DNA of 64,000 nucleotides from Amaranthus tricolor (GCF_026212465.1 NC_080049.1:5297678-5361677), one strand, 5' to 3'. Counted from the first letter of the stretch, positions 1-11,727 are shown. The notes: generated from the letters alone by a model not told the origin. Made by a program: numbers and translations.

Positions 1-422
1 CATTAACTCCTGTTGCATCTTCATATGCTTTGGATCTCTCAAGAGAAAATTGTCATAATATGAATTTCATGTTGTTTTAACTATTAAATATAATTTTTAA
101 AGTGACTTTGAAGCCTTTTAGCAAAGTTGTGCACCTCGTATACGAAAAGTCAATGCCTTAACCTTGCGCCATACGCCTTGGAAAAAAAAACCTTTTGCGC
201 CTCACACCTCTTAAAACTAAGATGTAGGCAGAAATGAGCAAAACTTAGATATGGGAATGGGATTCACATTATGCCACAACACAAGGTAAAAAGGTCGAGT
301 CAAAAGATTACTTCCAAGAATTTTAACACATCTTCTGTGTTTGATCACATCAACCAATACACCGGAGAAACTAAATAGATTGTTTTTCACTAAAAGTAGT
401 TTTTGTTGTTTGTAGGGCTTAA

Positions 423-3400
423 TTAGGTTTCTGATACCTGATTTTCCAGGGAAGAACAGTTACAGATTTGCAAATCAAAGGGGTTCAGTCATGAAGTACT
501 TCAATTGTTAGCAAGGGCAACAAACGATTGTCATAACAATATGCTATCATCATTCATAGCCAAGAAAATTGTGGTTGTGCACATAATCGCGGAAAACTAC
601 ACAGCATCTCACAGATATGTATACCCACCTTTTCTGTTACGACAACAATTGGCCTCGAATCAAAAGTTTGATGAAGCTCTTCGAGTCTTTTCCTCACCGT
701 GCAAATGTCCTGCTTCAGTTTAAGTGCACAATTATATTGAACTTCCAGGTTACTAAAGCATACAGAAAGGGGTGTACTAATTGATGAGATACACAATACC
801 ACCATCCCCTTATAAAAACAATCATTTTTTTAGGCCTCGTAGAAGTTGACCCAACCAGCTAACCCGACCTGAACCTAACTCGAAATAAGTGAGTTTGGGT
901 TGAGACTTTTGACCCATTTAATTAAATGGGTCGACCCGATTTAATCTGTTTATTAAATGGCTTATTTTCAGGTCAAAATTTTAAACTTAAAACAAACCTA
1001 TATAACCCATTTAGTTAAGCAAGTTAATTCCAAGTTCAATCAATAAGTAAAACTTAAATTTAATTCATATTATATTTTCTTATTTCTCATAGTTAATACA
1101 AAATAAACAACCAAATAATGAAAAGTTTAAATTATGGCCTAAAAAATTAGATGTCATCAATGTTAAAAACCTTAAAATAAAAATAACTAATCCAGTTTGA
1201 TTTTGGTCAAGGGGTTTTTGACTTGTGTATATATGACCCGAACCATAATCCAACCCAACCTGATTTGTTTGACCGACCTACATTTTTTCCTGTCTGCAAA
1301 GAATGTCACCCGAATAAAATCGAAAGAGATGAAAGAAACTTCACCTTGGGTTGAAACATGTAATGATCGCTGTAATGATACTGGTCAACATGCAGTGGTC
1401 CAAGCTGCAGCAACAAAAGTCATGATTGAGTAGTAATCAAAAACATAAAAGGGGTTGAGGAGGAAATGATAAGCACACTCTTCTCAACAACATTATGGTG
1501 TAGATTGAATCTGAAGTAAAAGATGACAACGCTAAATAATCAGATTAACAAAATTATAGCAAGAAGGTACCTTCTCAACGCACATCACAAAACCAATCGG
1601 ATAACCAAGTGCAGAGAGACAAAATATAACCTTCCCTTTAATTGCTGACAAAGGTACTTTAGCGACAACATTTTGGGCATTAAAGAAATGTGAAGGAACC
1701 ATTCTACTGAAGAAAACAGGAAGAAAGCTTTTTATCTCTTGAATCCCGTTTTTAATATCGATTAGATCTTGCTCAGGAACCTGCATAACATTTAAGTCTA
1801 TTAGTTCGATTGGAACAACAAAAGTAGAATTGAAAGTATAGAGGCAACTATAAGTAGAATTGAAAAATGGATCGAAACATACCAGATCTGCGTTATGGAT
1901 CACAATAATATCAGCTCTAGCCAAAGCAGAAAGTGGTTCCCTCAAAGGTCCTAGGGGAATCAATCGATTGTTCCCCCATGGCATCAAGCCATTAACCATC
2001 ACGATGTCCAAGTCACGTACCAAGCTCACATGCTGTCTGCCATGAAAATACTCTTAAAATAACGAAAGTACTAAGAACAACAGAGCAAGATGCGTTTCAA
2101 GCATTACCAATAGGAATTAATTGATTTACCCCAAGGGGTCATACCTGCATGCCATCGTCAAGAATGGCTGCACCAATTTTATTTGAAGTATCATCGGTAT
2201 CAACTTTGTTTGTAAAGAGCAGGTCTTTACAAATAACATTGGCACTATAATCTACATAGCCATATTTCTCGAGAAACCAAGCAGCAGTAGCAGCCCTATT
2301 TGCACCAGAGCCAATCTTTGCTGATGTTCCCATTAGATGCCGTTGAAGCATTTTCACTTCGTCCCCTCCACCATAACCCTGATAACATAACCAGAGCGCT
2401 AGTTTTAGTTGACTAGCCTAAATTTCTAGTAAATTTGAACCAAATTTTCTATTCGAATGTTTTCAATCAATGGCGCGTTAAGAAACATCAGCAACCACTT
2501 TATGCAGCAGATGGCTAGGTAGATCATGAATTTCCAATATATCATCAGGCAGGTCATCAAATTCATACTTCAATATTATAGTGTGATCACAATCTTTGCC
2601 GTCAAGAAACAATCAGGAGAACGTAATTTCACCAAAAAGAGCCAAAGCTCAATTACACTCTCTGCATAGTTAAAAGTAGCAGGTAGTTCCATGTCAATGA
2701 GGTAGTTACCGTAATGCTAATTTCCCAACGGCTAGATCGATTGTCCAGAATGCTAAAACAACATACACAGTTAAAAAAGGGATTATACTGGTTGCTAATA
2801 CTTCAAACCAGTGTTGAAACAAACACTGAAACAAGAGTCATAAAAGCATTCCCTAGACAATCGATCTAACCGTTGTTTCAGTGTTTGTGAAATCGTACTC
2901 AAAAAGTAAAGAAAAGATGGAGAGGGGGAGAAGAAACAAAGCCACAACATATGCACAAGTCAACAAATAATGCAAAACAAGACAAATAATGTGTATTAAG
3001 GGTACCTTTTGGCACCCTTTCCAAAACAAAATAATTAATATTGCTCAATAAAAATTCAACAAATACATTAAGCAATCACTCACAGTCACACACAGACACT
3101 CTCTTTAAGTGTTTAGATACAACTCAAATGCACTCCAATGGAGTTTCCTCAAATACAAGCTCACTCTCTCTCTATGGTTCAATAACCATAATGAGATTGC
3201 TTGTACTCTTCCCCTTGCATTTCGTCAGAGCTGGGATCCTCATTTATAGGCTCAAGGAGTCAAAAGCATCAAATTTCAAAATCTCCAAAGTCATAGACGT
3301 ATAAATGGCCAAAAACAAGGTTCTCACAGCAAATGCTAGCTCAAGAAAAAGCTTGCTCGCTTGATCAAGTACGTTGCTCATTCGACCACCCAATATGTTA

Positions 3401-4730
3401 GTACGAGCAAGCTTCCCACGAAGTGTCTTCCATCTTTCCTTTACTACGCTTGCCCGAGCACATCTTCAGAGCCCATTTCCCATTGCTTGGCTCGCCCAAA
3501 CATGCTTCCAAGCAATTGCCCATAGTGCCCCACATCAATCCTTCATCATCATGGCTCAATTGAGCCACTGCTTGCCCAACAAAATGTCCAAACACTCCAT
3601 CTTCGCATAACATTGCTTGCCCGTAGCAATTTCCTTTACATTGGAGAAATTAGGCTTTTGGTTCAACAATCAAGAGCACCATTTCCAGTATATTGAACAA
3701 AAACTAGCATCAAAGTTTGCAACAAATTAGTCCTACATATTGAACCAAATCTACTCCATTATGATCCTCCTGGTATCCTAAGACTTGCTAGCATCAGAGG
3801 AACACAATTTAATGTTTAATTTACTTTGACAATAACTCAGAAAGAGAAAATATTAAACAATAGTTTTCAATATCAATACTGCACAGTTGTAATTCTTGTG
3901 AGAGAAATTCTTGTGAGAGACGGTCTCTTTGAGAGACCATACCATCTCTAACTGAGCCGGCTCATTATATATTTTTTAAAATATTGTAAGTAGACATTAA
4001 GAATGATATAAGTAGACATTTAAGATATTAAAAGTGGGCGTTAAGGATACGGTACATAAGTATTACGGATAATGTAAATAAGAATTAAGAATACGATAAG
4101 TGGGTATTAATCTTTAATGGGTGGATTTGTGAGACCGTCTCTTATCTCAAGAGACTAGCTGAAAAAGTTTTCTCTATTCACAATTGTACCATCAATTTAT
4201 CAGGTCAAACTGTCCAAAAAGAAATTAAACAACCCAAATTGTATTTATGGGATTCCCCACCAATCAAACAAGAAAACCAATTTCATTTCACTTAACAAAC
4301 AAATTGAGTTGGAGAAATTACCCTAGAAAGAATGAGAGGACAAACTCCACAATTAGAAAACAAATTGGATAGATACTCAACCATGGGAGTTTTCCCATTT
4401 CCACCCCATGTCAAATTACCAACACTGATAACTGGTACCGGCAACCTTCACCCAAACAACAAAAATCACAACAAATTATTCCAATTTCAAACAATCAAAA
4501 CATACCCATTTGGGATTATTGATTGAAAGTTAAACAATCAAAGTACAAAAATAATACCTTTGCTTGTGGAACAAACCCAGAGAATAAAGGTAATGGCGGG
4601 TAGTAAGAGACAGATGGTAGATAGAAGAAATGAAGGTAAGGAGAGAGATGAAGGAACGGTGAATTAAAGAGAGTTTGGAGAAGTCATGGGAATAAGCAAT
4701 CTTACTCACAACTCTCTTCAATTTTTCCAT
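423..4730 (-). CDS. LPXK: Tetraacyldisaccharide 4'-kinase (lipid A pathway), 7 clear exons plus a doubtful last exon
   Basis: Seen: exons at 4730-4558, 4445-4322, 2378-2145, 2032-1883, 1780-1571, 1404-1345 and 709-629 join in phase with GT/AG borders. The protein starts MEKLKRVVSKIAYSHDFSKL and has the Walker-A-like GGNGKTP in exon 2. It then has GGGDEVKMLQRHL and ILDDGMQ (exon 3), RDLDIVMVNGL and LGPLREPL (exon 4), and TEK closing exon 7. Known: LpxK phosphorylates the 4' position of the lipid A disaccharide; the plant enzyme is mitochondrial. The start is the ATG beginning this conserved N-terminus. Intron 2 (about 1.9 kb) holds an LTR-like block. The last exon is tentative (423 to about 534): EVLHD is followed by an out-of-frame LNPFD...CSSL resembling the family C-terminus. 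That suggests a 1-nt loss near 488, or a wrong exon choice. Exons 1-2 are duplicated at 11.6-16.9 kb. Confidence 0.85.
830..1290. repeat. Degenerate 'CCCGACC/GGGTCG' repeat in LPXK intron 6
   Basis: The stretch opens with clustered CCAACC/CCCGACC words, holds GGGTCGACCC near 930, and ends with further ACCCGAACC/CCAACC words near 1230-1280. It resembles the GGTTCGG-type repeats at 25.35, 34.1 and 37.4 kb in word use. The family is unknown, and no target duplication was found. Confidence 0.4.
2729..2872. repeat. Imperfect 26-28 bp inverted repeat in LPXK intron 2
   Basis: The arm at 2729-2754 (CGGCTAGATCGATTGTCC...) is the near reverse complement of 2845-2872. The loop is about 90 bp. The right arm lies inside the duplicated block, but the left arm is missing from copy 2 at 10.13 kb. 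Confidence 0.6.
2812..3668 (-). repeat. Possible solo LTR (minus orientation) in LPXK intron 2
   Basis: Read on the minus strand, the block starts TGTTGAACC and ends GTTTCAACA, giving short TGTTGAA/TTCAACA termini. It has a TATAAATGAGG box near 3245 and a cluster of GCTCG-type words upstream of it, like the U3 of the LTRs at 30.4 and 32.3 kb. No matching 5-bp target duplication is visible, so the boundaries are tentative. It is repeated, minus its 3' tip, at 10129-10962. Confidence 0.5.
3909..4155. mobile_element. MITE with GAGACGGTCTC-type inverted ends
   Basis: The left end carries TGTGAGAGACGGTCTCTTTG and the right end carries GTGAGACCGTCTCTTATCTC, which are mutual inverted repeats about 250 bp apart. 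The interior is AT-rich with repeated GTAGACATTAAG words and no ORF. It lies in LPXK intron 2 next to exon 2. The superfamily was not determined. Confidence 0.7.
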
Positions 4731-4842
4731 CTCTAAGAAGTAGAAACTGATCTATGACAGATTTAACAAAATGCTTTTATTGGCAACGGTAAAGTGGGAT
4801 GTGCTAATTATTTAAAAAATTATGGGGAGTTACTATCACAAA

Positions 4843-4929
4843 CCGACCTTAGCTCAGTTGGCAGAGCGGAAGACTGTAGTTGTAATAACTGAAATCTTTA
4901 GGTCGCTGGTTCGATTCCGGCAGGTCGGA
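4843..4929 (+). tRNA. tRNA-Tyr (GUA) with about 14-nt intron
   Basis: The 7-bp acceptor stem is CCGACCT/AGGTCGG, the D arm is GCTC...GAGC and the T arm contains GGTTCGATTCC. The loop reads CTGTAG, placing anticodon GUA, followed by an intron of about 14 nt as expected for plant tRNA-Tyr. CAA lies just upstream and a T9 terminator follows. It is 112 bp head-to-head with the LPXK start codon. Confidence 0.95.
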
Positions 4930-6465
4930 TTTTTTTTTAGAAATATTACATTTTTGCTTGCGAGAGATATAATATACTCAAAATCACTCCTAATTTCTTA
5001 AATCCTAATGAGAAAATATCTAAATTAATATTTTAAGAACTTTAATTTAACTACCATGAATAATTTAGGCGATAATATCGCTTGAGAGACATGAAAAGTA
5101 AAATTTGGTGATGAGTATTTGAAAAATTGTTGATTTGACTAACTGATTTTGAACACGTTATTAAGAGCTTATTGTTCAAAAATAGTTCATTCATAAAAAA
5201 ATTTTATTTAAACTAACTAATTCACAGAAAAAATATATTATTAGATTTTTTTATCATCCAACCATCTATTTATGCTAAAATAAATTTAAATTGTACAATA
5301 ACTTAATTTACCAAACCCTCCATTGAGATTTTCTTTTTTACTCTTAAATTTTAGTTTCTAACTTAAAGATGAGACATGTACAATCGTGAATAAAAATCTC
5401 AAGTTTCGAGCCCTACAAAGAGTAGAACATGAAATGAAAGGGGATTTGAAAAATGAAAATCAAAGTTTCATATTTTATTTCATTCAAACAAACACCACAT
5501 ATAAGAACTAGATCTAACTTCTAAGCACTCCCGAATGACCCAAATATCTATTCTCTCCAATAAGGAACAACTTCACGAATAAAATGCAAACAAATATCGG
5601 TGGTTTATAAACCCTCATCACTCCAGTGTATTTCAATTCTTTTTGAGTAAATAACTATTTGGGGTCTAAATAGAGGTCTCCTAACGAAATTCAAAAAGGT
5701 TTCAGATTAGTACAAAATAAGTTCAAACAAAATTTAATTCAGTTTCAAATTGGTGAGTATTCTCATTCGGTTCACTTCCGACTGTTCTTTTTGAGTAAAG
5801 TGAATCCTTTATATATATTTTATTTTGTATTGCGTGACATTTAGAATAAAATGAATCATATTAGTCTAAGTTTCCTCAAAGAGTTGTTGTCTAGTTGATT
5901 AATCAATATAACTCGTCTTATATGAGATCGTCTCACACTATGAAACGGAATCATAAGTAATCAGTTTAAGAAACTAAATGTTTATGGATCAACCCAATAA
6001 AGAATGTATTACCATGAGACAGTCTCATTTAAGAATATGTGAAATATATAAATTTAAAACTAACGGCATCCTTTATAAATAAACACAAAAAAAATTTTCA
6101 ATAGTCCTAAAAACAATTTTCAATAGTCCTAAAAACAATTTTCATAGATTTATGCAATACTGAATATATTTTAAAAAAAATCAAATTATTAAAATAAATT
6201 TCCTACGATCTATGTATTTATTTGATGGGAAACCTCGTACTTTTTAGAAAGTGATTGCGTAAACCTCGTACTGAATATATAATGATTCTTGGAATTTTGA
6301 AAAATACCCTAAAAATAGAAAGGTTAATAATAAATTTTAAAAAAATAAAAGTAAGACTCAACTCACTAAAACTAAACGTTTCACATTATGAAAGAAAAAG
6401 TCCTAAATCCCTGCTAACTAAATCTTCGCATATGACATATAAATAAATTTCTAAAAAAAATGTTA
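4930..6465. other. AT-rich intergenic sequence without a supported gene
   Basis: This holds the tail of the duplicated block (to 5634), a small fold-back near 5917-6040, and weakly repeated A-rich sequence related to that at 36.2 kb. No coding pattern was recognised. Confidence 0.6.
5917..6040. mobile_element. Small MITE-like fold-back
   Basis: ATGAGATCGTCTCAC on the left and ATGAGACAGTCTCATT on the right are imperfect inverted ends about 120 bp apart. They resemble the ends of the 3909-4155 MITE. Confidence 0.45.
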
Positions 6466-6651
6466 GAAGAGAGAAATAATTGGATAGTAAATCTCAACTA
6501 ATTAACGGACTCCTATTATATAGGCTAGAAGAGAGAAATCATTGGATAGTAAATCTCAAATAATTAACGGACTCCTATTATATAGGCTAGTTGAGAGAAT
6601 TCATTGGATACTAAAACTAAACAAATTAATGGCAAAGTGTTATTAAAAGTG
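6466..6651. repeat. Tandem repeat, 62-bp period, about 3 units
   Basis: Units begin at 6466, 6528 and 6590, each with GAGAGAA..TTGGATA followed by a CTCCTATTATATAGGCTA end. The first two are nearly identical and the third is diverged. A single unit relative occurs near 36.3 kb. Confidence 0.85.
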
Positions 6652-6707
6652 ACTAACTACAATTGTTAACTTACACTCCTATTATATAGCCTACGGTCTA
6701 GGAGGAT

Positions 6708-6710
<3 letters not shown>

Positions 6711-6779
<69 letters not shown>
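6711..6779. repeat. (TA)n microsatellite
   Basis: About 35 uninterrupted TA units at the left edge of repeat-family copy A. The same arrangement precedes copy C at 31.27 kb. Confidence 0.95.
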
Positions 6780-6786
<7 letters not shown>

Positions 6787-8688
6787 TTAATATAAATTTA
6801 GTTGATTGAACTTAAACTTACATTTAAACTATTTTAAATTTTTATATTTCAAAAACAATAACCTAAAAATAGAAAGGTTAAAAATAAATTTAAAAAGTTA
6901 AAATAAGACTAAAAAAACAATTAACGAATAGTTTTTTTAATTTAACTGTATATTTAAACTGTACCACATTATTATATAACAAAAAGTAAGACTCATTAAC
7001 GTTATACATCTATCTTAGCTTAACTTACATTTAAAGTGCATGCCCAATTTGTTGCTGTTCGTAGTTATTTTTCTCAGATCCATCAATAATTTGTGCCGCC
7101 CTCATTCCAACACCTTAGGAATTATGCTAATGAGTGAGACTATTTTAAGTATTTGAATCTATATTAATCTATTAAGATATTTTGATCACTTTATCCAAAG
7201 TAAACAACTACATAAAATCATAACGACCATAAAAAGAGTATGACAAAGATTAACCCTACCCTAAAAATTTGTAGTATTAGAACAACCATGTAATCATTTA
7301 AAAAGGATATGGTGAAATCTTAATTTAATTTCACTTCTTATGGAGTAAATAACAATTAGGAGTGTAAATAGAGGTGTCCAAACGGAAATTATTTGAATCG
7401 GTTTCAGTTGAGTAAAAAATCAGTTTGAGTGAAATTCGATTCGGTTTCATGTTTTCATTCGGTTCACTTCCGATCGTTCTTTACTTACATACAGAGTATG
7501 TTTTAATTGTTGGAAGATCAAAGTCAAATTGCCGTTAGATGAGATAAAATAATAGTATAAAATATTAAGTATTAATTTTTATAATTAATTTAAGATAAAC
7601 TTGTTCAAGTTTTAGACTAGCTAAAATTACCTTATCGTTCCTATAGTGTATTACCCATAAATTTTACCCAAAAAATAATAGTATTTTCAATTATTTATTT
7701 TTTAAAATTTAAAGTTGAAATTCAATTTACCAAATTAGAAATGTCACATGCACGCATACAAATTATAGACGTTGTTATGCTACTCCTAATTAATTAGAAG
7801 TCTAATTAATCTCAGCCTATTATTCATTCTTTGTCTTACCAAATCTATCTTGTTTATTTACACAAATTGTTTGTGTTGTAGTGCCCAAGTTTTTTCAAAC
7901 GCTCAAATTGTGCAAGACAACAATCGTCGAATCGCTCCGAATTAAGGTATATATTATCCTATGAGTTTATGTGATGTTATTTTGTAAGAAGCATTTTTTT
8001 CATTTATAGACTAAAGACCAAATTCTTGAATAAATTAAGTACTTATTTCGAATAATTTTTGGAAAAGTATTTCCAAAACGGAAATGGTGACATCTGTTTT
8101 TATAAAAAAAAATAAATAAAAATAAAAATAAAAAAAGTGGTCATTATATTATTAATAACGTAAATTTAACAAAAATTTTAACCTTTTGATTAGCAAGGGG
8201 AAAAGCTAAAGCTTAGGGTCACCACACGAATTACAAAAACATTTGTCGAACACGTAGAAAAGCCAAAAATTTAGGGACACCATATGAAATTTTGCTAATT
8301 TTTTATATATTGTTTTTGACTACGTATTTCAATAGGTTTAGTAATATTAAACTCGATCATTATAAAATAACAATTCAATGGTTTACTGGTCTCTAAAATA
8401 AACATAAATGTCACTCAACGTAGCTAAATTAACGTCTCATTATATATAAACTTAATAACTTTAAAATACCTACAAAATATTCAATTGATAAAAAATACTA
8501 ATCGAACTCATCATTTAATTCTTTGTTTTGTTGAAAACTTTAACAAGTCAATCAGTTATAGACTAGTTAGTCGCCCCACTCCTTTGCAACTGAGCTCTAT
8601 GTATTTCAACATTTTCTATATAAGATAATCTTTATAAAAAACACGTTTATAAATAAATATAAAATTATACGAGTTAACTATGTAAGCC
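6780..8688. repeat. Dispersed repeat family, copy A
   Basis: This sequence recurs at 28302-29101 (B) and 31270-34107 (C) with high similarity, and at 36170-36810 (D) more diverged. It has no credible ORF. It contains a segment (7868-7975) resembling the region just upstream of the LBD pseudogene, so copies B and C may derive from this locus. Confidence 0.8.
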
Positions 8689-8880
8689 AATGCATTTAAT
8701 TCATCAGCGTATAATTTTTTAAAAAATTCTAAATATTGTTTTTGACATAAAAATGATTCGTACATACAATAATTAAGTGTTTGTGTTGTAGTACCCAAAT
8801 TTTATCCAACGAGGACGTTCAAATTGTACAAGACAGGTCCGAATTAAGGTATATACTATCCAATCAAATTATGTGACTAT
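7868..8880. repeat. Direct repeat pair of about 100 bp upstream of the LBD pseudogene
   Basis: About 7868-7975 and 8776-8880 share GTTTGTGTTGTAGT, CCCAA, TTCAAATTGT, CAAGACA and CCGAATTAAGGTATATA in the same order. This looks like an old duplication of promoter or 5' leader sequence. Confidence 0.6.
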
Positions 8881-9018
8881 ATAATACGTAATGTTGAATG
8901 TCTTTTTCCTTAATTTAAACTTACATTGGAAGTGTTTCACTATATTATACTAGGTTAAAAAATTCCGAAAATCTCTTCTGACTTACTTTCAAGGAGTACG
9001 AGATCGAAGAAGAATATA

Positions 9019-10128
9019 ATGGAAGAAAACATAAAGGATAATTCACAAAAGAAAGTAAAGAGTTGTGCAGTATGCAAACATTGAAGGACGAAATGTAACA
9101 AGGATTGTCCAGTAGCCCCATACTTCCCAGCAGACAATTCCCAATTGTTCAATAACGTCCATAAATTTTTTGGTGTTACTTATATGATAAACGCTCTTAG
9201 ATCATCGCCTCCTGATTTGCGTGATGATCTTATGACATCCATTATCTATAGTGCTAATGCCCGCGTCGTAGATCCCGTTCGTGGGTGTTTAGGTGAAATT
9301 CAAACTTTGCTTTCGAAAACTACACACGCTCTGACAGAACTACATTGTTTGCATTCTTTGATTCAACAATTTACTAATCAAAACGATCAAAATCAACGCT
9401 TTGATAATCAACACTTGGAGAATCCTTAATCTATTCCCTCATACCACCAACCTCAACCAGTGAATACTCAACACAGGTTTTTCTTTCTATTTGTTTCCTT
9501 AATTGATATTAGCTTAGCTTAGTTTTTGTGATTTTATTTAATTAATTAAGGTCTTTTTTTTGCAGAGCCAATAACGATGTTCCACTTTTTTCTTATGAAT
9601 ACGTTTTTGATGAAGCCGTTTTTGTTGAAAACCCTGATCAACAATTTCAAAATCAACACTTTGAGAATCAACAATATATGCCATCATTCCACCAATCACA
9701 TCATGGGAATAACCAATACAAGTTTTTCTTTCTTTTTGTTTCCTTAGTTATTGGCTTAGCTTAGCTTTTGAGATTTTATTAAATTACTTAGGGTTTTTTT
9801 GTTGCTGCAGTGCCATTGACAATGACCCTCTTCCTTCTTATGATTATGTCACTGAAACTGATTTATTTGGACGCACTAATCAAGAATTTCAAATCCTCGT
9901 TTCCCCAACTTCAACATGGGAATACTCAACACAGGTTTTTCTTTCTATTTGTTCCTTAATAATTATTGGCTTAGCATAGCTTTTGTGATTTTATTTAATT
10001 AATGCGGGTCATTTTTGTTGCAGAGCCAGTAACGATGTTCCACTTTCTGTCGATGATTACGTTGTTGATGAATCTGTTTTCGTTGAGTGCCCTGACCAAC
10101 AATTTCAAAATCAACACTTTGAGAATCA
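9019..10128 (+). pseudogene. LOB-domain (LBD) transcription factor pseudogene with tandem exon-intron repeats
   Basis: ATG at 9019 opens MEENIKDNSQKKVKSCAVCKH, then an in-frame TGA (9082-9084). The frame continues through a LOB zinc motif (CX2CX6CX3C: CAVC..C...C), APYFPADN, NNVHKFFG and an ARV.DPVRGCLG-like block, as in the LOB domain. A TAA follows at 9427-9429. The rest is an array of near-repeats: exons ending ...CAACACAG or similar, introns starting GTTTTTCTTTCT and ending TTGCAG, then exons reading like NDVPL..Y.YV..E..FVE.PDQQFQNQHFENQ. The last unit is cut at 10129 by the segmental duplication junction. Known: LBD proteins are plant-specific DNA-binding regulators. The two stops and the missing 3' end argue for a pseudogene. 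Confidence 0.75.
9470..10128 (+). repeat. Tandem intron+exon units in the LBD pseudogene
   Basis: Three successive units start near 9477, 9718 and 9938. Each has a GTTTTTCTTTCTNTTTGTTCC-like 5' splice region, a TTAGCTTAGCTTTTGTGATTTTATT core, a TTGCAG acceptor, and an exon with GCCA..GA(C)GATGTTCC. Units are roughly 190-250 bp and diverge from each other. Confidence 0.75.
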
Positions 10129-11188
10129 ACAAGAGTCATAAAAGCATTCCCTAGACAATCGATCTGACCGTTGTTTCAGTGTTTGTGAAATCGTACTCAC
10201 AAAGTAAAGAAAAGATGGAGAGGGGGAGAAGAAACAAAGCCACAACATATGCACAAGTCAACAAATAATGCAAAACAAGACAAATATGTGTATTAAGGGT
10301 TCCTTTCGGCACCTTTTCCAAAACAAAATAATTAATATTGCTCAATAAAAATTCAACAAATACATTAAGCAATCACTCAGTCACACACAGACACTCTCTT
10401 TAAGTGTTTAGATACAACTCAAATGCACTCCAATGGAGTTTCCTCAAATACAAGCTCACTCTCTCTCTATGGTTCAACAACCATAATGAGGTTGCTTGTA
10501 CTCTTCCCCTTGCATTTCGTCAGAGCTGGGATCCTCATTTATAGGCTCAAGGAGTCAAAAGCATAAAATTTCAAAATCTCCAAAGTCATAGACGTATAAA
10601 TGGCCAAAAACGAGGTTCTCACAGTAAATGCTAGCTCAAGAAAAAGCTTGCTCGCTTGATCAAGTAAGTTGCTCCTTCGACCACCCAATATGTTAGTACG
10701 AGCAAGCTTCCCACAAAGTGTCTTCCATCTTCCTTTACTATGCTTGCCCGAGCACATCTTCAGAGCCCATTTCCCATTGCTTGGCTCGCCCAAACATGCT
10801 TCCAAGCAATTGCCCATAGTGCCCCACATCAATCCTTCATCATCATGGCTCAATTGAGCCACTGCTTGCCCAACAAAATGTCCAAACACTCCATCTTCGC
10901 ATAACAATGCTTGCCCGCAACAATTTCCTTTACATTGGAGAAATTAGGCTTTTGATTCAACAAACAAGAGCACCATTTCCAGTATATTGAACAAAAAATA
11001 GCATCAAAGTTTGCAACAAATTAGTCCTACATATTGAACCAAATCTACTCCATTATGATCCTCCTGGTATCCTAAGACTTGCTAGCATCAGAGGAACACA
11101 ATTTAATGTTTAATTTACTTTGACAATAACTCAGAAAGAGAAAATATTAAACAATAGTTTTCAATATCAATTCTGCACAGTTGTAATT

Positions 11189-11435
11189 CTTGTGAGAGAC
11201 AGTCTCTTTGAGAGACCATACCATCTCTAACTGAGCCGGCTCATTATATATTTTTTAAAATATTGTAAGTAGACATTAAGAATGATGTCAGTAGACATTT
11301 AAGATATTAAAAGTGGACATTAAGGATACGGTACATAAGTATTACGGATAATGTAAATAGGAATTAAGAATACGATAAGTGGGTATTAATCTTTAATGAG
11401 TGGATTTGTGAGACCGTCTCTTATCTCAAGAGACT
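11189..11435. mobile_element. MITE, duplicate of 3909-4155
   Basis: This is the same GAGAC.GTCTC-ended element carried along in the segmental duplication. It has a few substitutions, including ACGG to ACAG in the left end. Confidence 0.7.
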
Positions 11436-11727
11436 AGCTGAAAAAGTTTTCTCTATTCACAATTGTACCATCAATTTATCAGGTCAAACTGTACAAAAAG
11501 AAATTAAACAACCCAAATTGTATTTATGGGATTCCCCACCAATCAAACAAGAAAACCAATTTCATTTCACTTAACAAACAAATTGAGTTGGAGAAATTAC
11601 CCTAGAAAGAATGAGAGGACAAACTCCACAATTAGAAAACAAATTGGATAGATACTTAACCATGGGAGTTTTCCCATTTAAACCCCATGTCAAATTACGA
11701 ACACTTGTAACTGGTACCGACAACCTT

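Larger units (their letters stand above)
2831..5634. repeat. Segmental duplication, copy 1 (LPXK exons 1-2, promoter, tRNA-Tyr)
   Basis: About 2.8 kb is repeated with few differences at 10129-17862, where a copia element splits it. This copy is contiguous with the rest of LPXK and is therefore likely the source. Both copies carry the LTR-like block, the MITE, exons 2 and 1, and the tRNA gene. Confidence 0.9.

Noticed and set aside
1..72. Minus-strand open stretch YYDNFLLRDPKHMKMQQELM
   Set aside because: Could be part of a further exon but is cut by the window edge and lacks a clear acceptor in phase. Noted only under the LPXK finding.
3398..3613. Minus-strand ORF starting MLCEDGVFGHFVGQ, also in copy 2
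   Set aside because: It lies inside the LTR-like block and its duplicate. Conservation is explained by the recent segmental duplication, and no domain is present.
6255..6446. 63-residue Lys/Asn-rich ORF
   Set aside because: Composition follows the A-rich repeat and it has no homology-like pattern.
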